From the NCBI RefSeq assembly GCF_018143015.1, contig NC_054743.1, forward strand, positions 25,171,934 to 25,235,933: 64,000 bases of DNA, in the 5' to 3' direction. Under the pieces are notes generated by a model that was not told the DNA's origin, made no database searches, and worked only from the letters and a program-made list of their open reading frames with translations. This document shows, in pieces, positions 25,894 through 38,972 of this stretch. Source of the stretch: Lytechinus variegatus. Lineage: Eukaryota; Echinodermata; Echinoidea; Temnopleuroida; Toxopneustidae. Made by a program: the position numbers and the translations under genes. Each line of letters begins with the position of its first letter. Position 1 is the first letter of the stretch.

Positions 25894-28189
25894 TGCTGCA
25901 AAAAACTGTCGTAGATTTAGAAATGAACTTTTTTATGTATATTGATATTTGAGTGTGTTGTAGTGTACGAGAAATGACGCGTCGGTTGTTTTGCCTGCGT
26001 GCGCGTCAGTGAGTGAAGAATAGGGTGGGGTGTATGAGAGTGTGTGTGCGTCGTGTGTTGATATTTCCATTTGAATTAGCGTGTTCAAAAAAACGGATGA
26101 CGAATTCAGATATGATAGCCCGTATTGTACATAAATGTAGGATGAGGCAGTCTTTTGTCTAAATGATTTTGGTCCTATATTATATACTAGTATCGATGCT
26201 GAAATAGTCGTGGTTTATTTGGATATGTTTATACGTATGCTGAAATGTCTTATGTTAAAACCTGCTTCTTAAAGAAGCCTGTTTTATTAATCTAAAAACC
26301 GTTTTTAACTTTCTTTTTAGAAGCGGATTTTATTTTGCAAAACTGTTGACAATGGTGCTGATTTGAAATATTTTTAGTAGATTTTCATCATTTTTTTCCC
26401 GTTTCTCTACCTGCTTTTAATGCGCGTATTAGGATGGAGTTGAGACAACTTCCTGCGCCGCATTACCGGTGATGTCATCATTTACCATGGCAACCCTGAT
26501 AAACTTTCAGCCAATCACAGGGACTGGTCATTGCTGGAGAAACACATTTTCTTTTCTTTGCACTTTCACTATGTCTTGTTCATTTTAGAAACATTCTAGA
26601 TCTCATTTGTAATATTTCCATAGTAGTTTATGTTCGCAATTTCCACTGAAATATTTTTTTTTTAGAAACGTTGATTGTCGATATTTATATTATTTTTATT
26701 ATTTTATTTTGTGGTAAGTCCGTCATTATACCCTGCCATTTTCAGATAATCGGGGGGGGGGGGGTAATCACTGTCCACATTTTGATTAAGTAAAAAAGAC
26801 GATTCCTACCATAACATGTGTCGGTATATCAACAGATCTAGGTCCGTGGTATAGGAGGTTACCATAACATGATATGCTGCTTTGATATAGAAATGCTGTC
26901 GTACCTACTTAGTTTGCTGAGAAGGGTTTAGTATTGGATGATGTGAAAAATTACTGACATTGTATTAGACTCTTGTTACTTATAGCATTGAAACTGAATA
27001 CGATATCGTATGATAGATTATGCTGCATTAGTTGTTAAGATGACAAATTATTGTTTTGCATATATTGAACGGTACGTTAGCTATAGAATGCTTAGGACAA
27101 TCAGTGATATCCAACATTAAAATCGTTACAGAAAGTCGGATTGCTTCGGGCACGAACGAGAATTGTCCCATGTGATTAGGTTAGAGTTACCTAAGTTCCA
27201 AATTGAACGGTATTTACAAAATTTCTGAACGGGGCTTGGTGGGTGTGAAGGATCTCAGTAACATGAATTATCTATTGCTCTAACCAAAGTATAAAGTTCA
27301 GTCATATGCTGCTATGGAGACCGTTTCAGATGTAACTTTTGGTGTAGACGGTCCCCTGTACACCACGTTATTGCTGCATGAAGGAATGACATTTTATATG
27401 TTACATCCTTCATAAATGTATAATATCACATAGGAGTTCCTTTCGTTTAAGTGCAGTTCCTAAACTCCAAAGTTCTTTTAAACAGTTGTGATTTAATTTA
27501 AGCCTCACACTGAAAGCATGCTGCATAGATTACAAATATTTGGATAATATGAATATCACGGTTACCTTTCTTAGCTTTAAGGAAAACTCGTCCGATTGCC
27601 AAATGAAATTATGAAAAAAACAATCCTCAGAAATCTCGTTTTTTTATCGCTCTTAAATGTTATTGTTAGGTTGAAACCAGTTTTCATCAAAAGTAGATTA
27701 ACTCTTTGTAGGGCAAGCTATTCATCAAAATTATTATTTTCCAAAATGATTATGCTGATGATTATACTACATACACAGTGCTGCGCATGCTCTTTATTAC
27801 ATTCTATATTTATATCGAGTCCTATAATGTAAACGAGCTTCATTAATATGCTACTTTATATGCTTGCATTAATTTAAATTTAAACTAGCTGATAAGTATT
27901 TAACATGAAGGTGGAGAGACAAATTCTACGTACTGCTGCAAACTGTGTCTACGCGCTGACTACGCAAATTGACCGGTTATACACCACAGATCTGCTGCAA
28001 TGTAACATAAAGTAGTTTGCTGAGAGGCCGTTGTCAAATCGACTTCAACAAATAGATATTAAACGCGATGGACATTCGTATATACGTGTATGGTAGCTTT
28101 AAATCTACTAATTGCTGCAACAAAATATTGTCTAAATTGGTTGTGTCCGACACACTTAATAGACAAAGTTTACACCACATCAGTGCTGC
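25894..28189 (+). promoter_or_regulatory. Cluster of ten TGCTGC seed-type sites (candidate miR-2013 targets)
   Basis: TGCTGC at 25894, 26875, 27021, 27307, 27372, 27519, 27934, 27993, 28113 and 28184. Seven are followed by A; those at 27021 and 27519 are ATGCTGCA. Three have ACACCAC exactly 5 nt upstream (27360-27366, 27981-27987, 28172-28178). As I recall miR-2013 starts UGCAGCAU and ends GUGGUGU, so the seed and 3' end would both pair. About 0.5 copies of a given hexamer are expected by chance in 2.3 kb. Confidence 0.55.
26470..26517. promoter_or_regulatory. RFX X-box / CRE-like / CCAAT cluster
   Basis: Within 50 bp: TGATGTCATCA (CREB/ATF-like, about 26470-26480), TTTACCATGGCAAC (26481-26494; 13 of 14 match to an RFX X-box on the minus strand) and CCAAT (about 26511). 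The three motif types co-occur in RFX/CREB/NF-Y-bound promoters. Their order here differs from the classical MHC class II module. Confidence 0.35.
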
Positions 28190-30239
28190 GTAAAACCGTA
28201 GATATAGATGACATGAAAATCGTTAAAGCGGATCGCAGACCTACTAAAAATTGTACATATTCGTTCCTGATCATGAGCAATTAATACTGTTTGTTTTCCG
28301 GTTTGTAAACCGAGATTTTTCATTTTGATAGGGCTGAAATTTGAGGAACAAGCACCGTTTAACCCATAAGGCGAAATCCTCCCTTTCTCCAGCGAATGAA
28401 TGCATGCACTTTTGTATTTTATAACTTTTATTGCCATATTTCACTTAGTACCATTCTGTTGAAGTTGCCATCTTTTAGATAATGCCTATATATATTTTGT
28501 GCAAATGTAAAGTCCAATTTGATAATGTATATAATGTTGTTTGCATATAATACACTCATATATTTGTGTGACTTGTGAACAAATGTGAACGTCAAAAGTG
28601 ACTTTACTGTACAAAATGGAAATCACTATCCTATCTAATTCAGTTGTACTGAAACGAACTCGAAAACGAATTATTTCATGTTAAGAACAATGAACATACA
28701 TTCTGCAAATATTCTTCCGAAAGAGTGGATTTTCTACAGAATCTTTCTTAAATGTTACGATTATTTCCCGATTTTAAAATACTAAGTATTTCAATACCTC
28801 ATCTCGTTAGTGTCAAATCTGCAAATGATTTATCCATTGTCTTGAAGGGATAATCTTGCATTTTATTCGTGAATGTGGGATTGTTGTTTTTCTCAGAAAT
28901 TGACAATTCTATAATACGTAGGAAATAATGAACGAGGATGGGATTTAAATGTGGGTGTGTATGTGTAAGCTCGTCCCCCTTTGTTGTTGTTTTTTTTATA
29001 CATTTATCATCCAGGGTACTTTTATATTACCCCCCTCCCCTCCAAAAAAAAAATCCGTCTCCAAATTGGCTATTACACATGTTTCAGATGAAAATGAAAA
29101 TTGCATTTAGGTGTGTGATTCACTATAATTATCATTATGTGTAAATTGGCTTTGGTATGCAACAAATATTATTGTATTCAGGGTCATTTTCTAGGCCAAC
29201 TAAAAGTATACGTTTCTTAATATGTGAACTATTATCTTGTAAGTGCTGTAGAAACGTGAGAAAAAAAATTGTCATGTTAAGACAAATATTGTTAATAGAA
29301 GGAAAATGTGAAATGTGCCATTGAAAGTGAACTTAGAATTAGCGGTATCACACTTTTTGTTTCATGAGCAGATGTTCTACATCCTTTATCTCTTTATAAT
29401 TTTTGTAATAGTTGATGTAATAGAAAAACTACCAATTACCATGTTCCGTGATATCTGATACAATTTTCCCCATCACTTAAGGTTTTGCGTCCACGATTGG
29501 GGGTCTCTCAGGATGTTTAAATTACGAGATTATTTTTTGGTTTTTATCTCTTTTTGTATATCTAATTTTAGAATTAATATTCTTCTTGTAGATTGAGGAT
29601 ATAAGAATAGGTATAGTTGTGATATAGTCATGGTAGTGATAGTGTATGTTTAGTGTATATTTAGTATAGTGCATTATTCACAGTTTGTTTTATTCTCATG
29701 TGAAATGATGGTACAAGTATCAAATTTTATACGAAATTTGCATCTTCGTATTGTGATTATTCACAAACTGCTCCGTCGATATATATTTTTTTTCTTTTAG
29801 AAATGTATTTCATTTTCGGGTGATGCATATTGGGAATGCTGGGCATTTTCTTTTGGCATTGTTGTGTAATTTGTCGATGCTGTTACCATGGTCACTGTAT
29901 ACAAAAAAACTGCGGATATCCCTAAACTTAAGCCTATTGGAAATAGTCGCTTCTGGCCAAATACAATTTTTTTTTCACAAATCCGTAAAACGATTTTCAC
30001 GATTTGTTATTGTATATAAAATTGAGCTCTTGTCACAGTTTTGCCGTGATGAGGATTCTACGCGTCTGAGCACTTGATTTGCTCATTGCTCTCAGAATCA
30101 ATGAATTACGTTTTATGAATATTGGTGTTTATTAAATCATCCCCCTTTCATAAAGTAATAATGTTTAAAATGCCAAATTGAAAAGGGGAAACTTTCATTG
30201 CACCGACTGTAATTAGCATCTGTAAATTCTTTATTTTGA

Positions 30240-30249
30240 TGTAAATAAA
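30240..30249 (+). terminator. Polyadenylation signal of the plus-strand unit
   Basis: AATAAA at 30244-30249 overlaps a Pumilio-type TGTAAATA (30240-30247). It lies at the downstream edge of the T-rich 3'UTR-like region; repeat-rich, G-run-containing DNA follows. Confidence 0.4.
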
Positions 30250-30262
30250 ATGATTTGAAAGC

Positions 30263-33200
30263 TTAATCAGTTAATCTTGTATCTCCGCGTCCCCATTTTT
30301 ACACAAGCATTTCGAGAGAAAGGGGGGGGGGGGAGATGATAAATGGAATGTATGTGGGTGTGTGCGTGGGAAGAGAGTGAGTGAGGGTATGTTTAAAAAA
30401 ATGTGTGGGTGGGTGTGTCTGGCTGTTTTGGAGTGAATGAGAGAGAGAGAGAGAGAAGATGGAGGAATCAAGTGAGATAGGGCAGAGGGGTGTGCGTATA
30501 AGACGGAGAATAGACCGTCCAAAAACAAACGTTACAGATCAAAGGATCGAAAATAAGAGTATGTTTATAATGACGTAAATTAAATGCGTGTGTCTCCCCC
30601 CCCCCCCCCCCCCCCTCTCTCTCTCGGTTCCCTCTGTTTTACTCGTTTATGGGTTTATTCTCACTCGCTCTGCTCACTCGCAATGTCTAAAGGCTAATTC
30701 GGAAGCAAGTAATGTCCTTAATAAAAGCTAGAAAGCGGATTGACACCACTGGCCATGGTATACTGAAAGCACTGCGAGGAACAGATGCGTGTGTGGTGAG
30801 TGTGTGTGAGAGAGAGAGGGGGGGGGGGGGGGGGCCTGGGAGATTATCGGACAGTACGAAGGAGGGGATAAACGGGAACAACATACACGTTTTGAGTTTT
30901 TTTCTGTGCAAAATATGAGAGAGGAAAATAATGATCTCATGATAAGACATGTTTTCCTTGAGGAGGGGAGGGGCTGAGGTAGTTTTCAGGCACAGACCCT
31001 GACTGAAACAGATCAACAAGTGTGTATCCACGCAAAGACTAGCACATACAAAACTTGCTGTTTCAATTCACGAGCCGTAGGCTGCACATTCAGACCCTTA
31101 ACTCGAGTAAAGGGTTTGCGCAGCAGACTCGGGATGAAGGTCGGGTCGTCTCATTGCACAAAAGTGTTTTTCGCTGAGAATTGCCATTATTTTATTAAAG
31201 TTCTTGGAAATTGGGCGCTTCTTGTGCAATCTGCAAATTGGAATAGTATGCGGGGTTTGGAGGAGGGGCGGGGGAGTGTTTTAAATCAGATTAAGATAAG
31301 CATTGCGTTTCGACTAGTTATCAAGTAATCATGATGAGCTAGAGACAGTCATTGTCATCTTCATCAACGACATGAACGAGAATCTACCAACCTACAATCT
31401 ATTTTAGGCCAGAAACAATATAACATTTCTTTTCTCTCTGTTTTGTTCAAAATAAATTATTCAACTTCGTTATTTTTCTTGTTGCTGCTGTTCTAATGGC
31501 GCACTGGAAATCTTGACGTCCCTGACCTAGAAAATTGTCCGTTCAATAGCTGTAATATTGCCTCATTATATCCGCGTCTGTCTGGTTGTCTTACGCACGT
31601 GATCAATATCCTTCGTGACCTAAATACCCAGGGCATAACCAGGTGAAATGGAACGATCGAGGAGTACAATTATCCCTGTCATTACAGTTTCACAGTCATA
31701 TTGTAAGAGTCAACTGCAAGGTGGTTTGAAAGAACAATGAATTTATAACGGGCGGATCCAGGATTTTCCAAGGTGGGGCAAATTTTTCGGAGGAAAATTT
31801 TGACAAGCCCACCCCCCCAAAAAAAAGGTTTTCAACCACAAATTAAGGATATTTCGTCCACGAAAAAATTGAAAATTGACAAACCAAAAAAAAGGGGGCT
31901 TCAATTTTTTTTTTTTTTTTGGGGGGGTATTTTAAATTTTTTTCAAATGTTTTTCACACGATTTCCATTAAAATGTCACTGAATATCTGTTTACTTGCTG
32001 GTTTTGTCCCTGGTATGACGAATCAACATGGTCAAAGGCAAAAAAACATATTAACAATTAACATCAGCTCCGTTTGTTTTCTTTAATTCATTTTCAGTAA
32101 TATTATTCGCCTCACCCATTGCACTACAAATAAGGATGCTTGCCCCGCCTCTCAATTTCGACGAAGTACACTCTTAAAGTCATGTGCATATGCAATCCTG
32201 TTTATCTATCCTAAACTCTCGACATGCCATAGACACTATACCGCCACGCCCCCTTCTGTTACCTGTTAAATACCTAGTGAAATCAATGTAGAAAATATTT
32301 TGCGCATTTATTTTTTTCCACTAGATTATAGCTAGGGGGAAAATAGCTGGTTATATCGAGAGCAAGCCATTTAGCCTCCAATGCGCGCAAACAGATGTGA
32401 GGGGGAAGGGGTGGAGTGATGAGGATTTTTTCGCTTTTCATTTATTTTCCGAGAAAAAAAACCCCGCCTACTGTTGTCTTACCTCATGATGGTTTTCATT
32501 GATCTTAGCTGACAGGGTGTCTCTTTCCTTCTCCAAACTAACATTAAGAACTTGAAGTTGTTTCTTCTCTGCGTATACAGTCGCAAATCCTTCTTCCAAC
32601 TCCTATCAATAAAGATTTCAATCATATCAAATTTCATCTGCATAGCAATCCAATATTTTTAAAAGAAAGAAAACTTACTTTTGTCTCGAGATACAAAATA
32701 ATTGTCATAAATACAAATAAGTGAAATTACTAGACAAACTCTGCGTGTCTGACACCCAGAACCCGCCAAGTCGCCAACAATCAGCATGGTCAACTAGTAT
32801 TTAAATTCCCCCTTTTAAACATGATTTATGTCTCTTCTTATTAAAGTCCACACAATTTTACCATGCAATTATACAATCATGTACTATTCAGATATAGTCG
32901 TCGACTGATGCCAATTGGAAGAAATACAAACGTGATGAATTCCTGTAAGCAAATGTAGAGACAAGCGCCACACATAGGAGGAATATTAATGCGTCCATGT
33001 TAAATAGAGTTGTAGTTTGTTTTTGTGATAAGTGTCTGGATGAGTGTTCGTGTGTTTACTTAAAATTTCACCTCGTCAGTGGTGTATCTTGGGGCAGGGG
33101 GCACCTAGCTGCCCCCGGCGCCATTTCCCAAGGGGTGCAAAAAAGGGACAAAGTGAGGAACAGGAGAGGACAAGAGGAAGAAAATGGAAAGAAAGATGAA

Positions 33201-34236
33201 ACACCAATTTGAAAATTTGATTTTACAAACCAGCAATTAACTGCTGTCGCCGAAAATATTTATGGAAGAGTCGGCCTCTCAATGCTTCGACGTCAGATGG
33301 AGGAATCGGTGCCATTTCAGTGATTGCCCCCTTGAGGTGGGAAGGAGCTCCTGTTTGAATTTTGCTTGAGCGTTTTTTACCCCTAGATTGGCAATTGTAC
33401 CTCATGGACATGATGGAAGTTTTCCAAATGGCCTTGTTTACTTTTTTACAAATGAATCGAAATTAATTAAGAAATGTGCGTTAAATATACTACTAACATA
33501 GAGCTCATCGTCAACCATGTCAACCCCGTCATTCGACTTTTCGCTTAACTACGAGGAAACCCTCTACAACGCCCCAATTCCTTTGAAAATGTAATTCAAA
33601 TGACAATAAAGAGCTGAAAGTCTATGTCAAAAGTTGACGAACCGGGACAGCATAGGAATATCTTGACTCAACATATTTGCCATTGTTCGTCCGGTGCAAA
33701 TCTCCAGATGATCTGTTGTCCCAGTCCACCAAATTTCGACAAAAGCTTCTCAGCTCTCCAATGTGATTTTAATTACATTTTCAAAGGAAGCGATGCGTTG
33801 TAGAATGTTTCCCCGTACTAAACGAGAAAACTACCTATTGTCAACATCATCATCATCGTCATCTTTAATTTATGATTGGGGCAATTCTTGGAAGGGCACA
33901 TGTCGGATGTTTTATCTGACAGCTTATAGACAATGCTAAAACAGCAAATGAAAATCAAGAAAAGTTGCCGGATCTGACAACTTAGACGGCAAATGCTAAT
34001 GGTGTTAACTCCTCTGGTTCCATTGTTACCTTGTCATGCTTGTTCCCCTGTTCTATAGATCACCATGATCATCCGAAGATAGTAGTTCTGTTTCTTTTAA
34101 TGTCAACTCCTGTAGGATCTCGGCAATCAAACTCCAAGCTGGTGTATAACCAGTTACCTAACATTTTACGCCTAGGTTATTCAGTCATAGTGGCTGACGA
34201 CTATATCAATAGAGTTGGATACTAACTCACAACCTT
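30263..34236. other. Intergenic, repeat-rich DNA (besides the orphan exon)
   Basis: Holds long G/C runs (30320, 30597-30614, 30818-30834), GA/GT microsatellites, and a 'GGCGGATCCAGGAT' repeat (31749) also seen near 46865. A low-copy-looking CAGTGGTGTATCTTGG sequence lies at 33079. No coding sequence besides 32483-32602. Confidence 0.45.
32483..32602 (-). CDS. Orphan coiled-coil exon, myosin-rod-like
   Basis: 120 nt, phase 0 at both ends, acceptor tctttattgatag and donor GTAAGACA. It encodes 40 residues beginning ELEEGFATVYAEKKQLQVLN and continuing VSLEKERDTLSAKINENHHE, a clear heptad coiled coil. The spacing of ELEE...EKxxLQ resembles the start of the myosin II S2 rod as I recall it, but similarity is weak. 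No partner exon is seen within about 8 kb on the minus strand. It may be a displaced or duplicated exon, a relic, or part of an undetected gene. Confidence 0.4.
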
Positions 34237-34645
34237 GCGATTATAATAATGATAATAAACTGTTTTCATATAGCACTTAATACATCGGAACGACGTGTCT
34301 TAGCGCTTTACAGATATATTATTACCCCTGTCATCGGATTTAATAAGTCATTCCTGCACACGATGTGTGCACATCCTCCACTCCCTGTGGAGTATTCCAG
34401 TCAGTCGCCGGGGAGGCGCACACAGTACTGGACAAGCTACAATGACTTTCACATCCTACCGGGTACCCAATTAGCACCTGGGTCGAGAGTGGCAAAGTGT
34501 TGATTTAACGCCTTATCAAAGGACGCGAGACCGCGGTGGGATTCGAACACATGACCCTCTGTTTACAAGGCAAGAGTCAGAACCACTACTCCCCGGCTCC
34601 TCCACATTATGAGTCCAATGTTCTAACCACTGAACCACACGACCC
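34237..34645 (-). mobile_element. tRNA-derived SINE with two tandem tRNA-like heads
   Basis: Read on the minus strand, it starts with GTGGTTCAGTGGTTAGAAC (A-box-like). Then comes a second head, GGGGAGTAGTGGTTCTGACT, with B-box GTGTTCGAATCCC. The body has GGTGCTAATTGGGTACCC and the end is AGTGCTATATGAAAACAG with a TAATAA-type tail. It shares its body with the SINE at 59620-59898. Confidence 0.7.
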
Positions 34646-35089
34646 GTTTGCATTCAAAGAACTGGAAATAAAGAACAACTATCTGCACAATATTTGCTGG
34701 AAATTATAAATATTGTAAACTTAACTGCAACCATGGTAACTAGACACTGAAACAGTATAACCCTGTCTTGTAAACTTTTGAATGAGTGCATATCCGTTAT
34801 GTGTGAGTCGTGAAGGTTTGCAAATTGTTGGATGTTAATAACATATCAGGCAAGATTTATTACGTGAGCAAGAAGGTATTGATTCACCGAGGGGGGGGGG
34901 GGCGAGGTGGACCTATTATAGGCATAGCGATGAATTGCCAGTAAAGTTTCTCACGAGTATGGTTCCAAGATATCAGTGATATCCGATATAGGAAGTAAAT
35001 ATGATAAATGAAGATACAGTAAATGTGAAAGTATGAATAAAATAACAATAAATTAATAATCACAAAGATAATGAAGAAATTTTAGATCT

Positions 35090-35300
35090 TAAAGATAAAC
35101 AGTGATGATGAGGAGGAGGATGGCGATAACGACGACGATGTGGTGATGATGGTAATGGTAGTGGTGGTGATGACGGTGATATGATTATGATGATGATGAC
35201 GATATTGATGATGATGATATTGATGATGATGATGGTGATGATCTTGTAATGATGACGCTTGTTTGCATGATGATGATGTTGACGTGGATGATGAAAATAG
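35090..35300. repeat. GAT/GATGAT trinucleotide microsatellite
   Basis: Imperfect repeats of GATGAT, GGTGAT and GACGAT. The minus frame gives a Ser/His-rich open frame that has no other support. Confidence 0.8.
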
Positions 35301-35756
35301 TAACACTGATAATGGGCCTGTTTCCCTCCATTTATTTACCCTCTTGAATACATCTTCTTTCACCTCTTCGTTAAAATGAGCATCCCCTAAAATACAAATG
35401 TATACTGAGAAGCCCCTGTTAACGGGTTACATTATAGGGCGTTCTACGCCTTCTTCTTCGTTAATGGAATGAATGAAAATAATTGAAAGGGTCAATGTCA
35501 AAGACCCATATAAGGTGTCAAAACACCAATAGGAAGGGGTAATATTTAATTGGATAATTACTTGAAATGGGGTGACCGTCTGGTGTAAATGGAAAGTAGT
35601 GACACGGTATATAGAAAATACTGATGACATTGCTTGCTTGATGACTGGCTGATCGCAAGGGAGGGGGTTATGCTGATTGGATCCGATGTAAAGCGGATCT
35701 GCATATGTGTGGGCCCGAACAGACATAACACATCTTCTAACATTTACACAAATATG

Positions 35757-38424
<2,668 letters not shown>

Positions 38425-38598
38425 CAGGGGGCCGTTTCATAAAGCTGTCCGTAAGATAAGAGCGACTTTAAGAACGACTGGTGAACCTTTCGTACGCGCT
38501 AAACCATCGCCAATGGTGTATACCATTTACCGAAAGGATCACCAGTCGTTCTTAAAGTCGCTCTTATCTTACGAACAGCTTTATGAAACACCCACCAG
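38425..38598. mobile_element. Foldback MITE with near-perfect long inverted arms
   Basis: The left arm carries GTTTCATAAAGCTGTCCGTA and the right arm carries its inverse with one change. AGAGCGACTTTAAGAACGAC is identical in both. The arms total about 60-65 bp around a roughly 45-bp centre; the outer end is CAGGGGGCCG. Confidence 0.8.
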
Positions 38599-38692
38599 GT
38601 AATTCCCTGGGCTCCTGGCAATATAAACCTGGGCTTTGCCAGGTAATCGTCAGGAAATAAAAATACTCCAAGAAATTCTGGAGAATCCAAAA

Positions 38693-38972
38693 AATTAAAA
38701 TGAACACAATAAATTGATAATAATATTGATAATAATGTAATGTAGTAGTGCAAGAAGTGTTTTCATGAAACAAGTTTCAATATTCATTTTTATATGATTT
38801 TATATGATTGTTTGCCGCATTTGTAGGTAAAGAAAAAAGAATTAAAATGAACACAATAAATTAATAATAATAATGATGATAATGTAATGTAGTAGTGTAA
38901 GAAATAATGTTTCCATGAAACAAGTTTCAATATTCATTTTTAAATGATTGTTTGCCGCATTTTGTAGGTAAA
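38693..38972. repeat. 147-bp tandem duplication (two copies)
   Basis: Both copies (from 38693 and from 38840) begin AATTAAAATGAACACAATAA. They share TAATGTAATGTAGTAGTG, CATGAAACAAGTTTCAATAT and TGATTGTTTGCCGCATTT. Divergence is low, about one in ten. Confidence 0.8.

Larger units (their letters stand above)
23849..30262 (+). other. Long 3'UTR-like region
   Basis: About 6.4 kb without supportable coding sequence, T-rich on the plus strand, ending near AATAAA at 30244-30249 (an earlier AATAAA is at about 24592). It holds ten TGCTGC motifs between 25894 and 28189, plus-strand only, and Pumilio-type TGTANATA sites at 26126, 28526, 30011 and 30240. Strand-biased post-transcriptional motifs plus a terminal polyadenylation signal suggest a plus-strand 3'UTR. 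No RNA evidence is available. The promoter-like motifs at 25511 and 26471 would fit an enhancer or a second transcript instead. Confidence 0.4.

Noticed and set aside
33223-33411. Minus-strand frame with an Arg/Lys-rich start
   Set aside because: Short, unconserved and adjacent to repeat-like sequence; not linked by splice signals to the orphan exon at 32483.
35082-35363. Ser/His-rich minus-strand frame
   Set aside because: Product of the GAT trinucleotide repeat; no other support.
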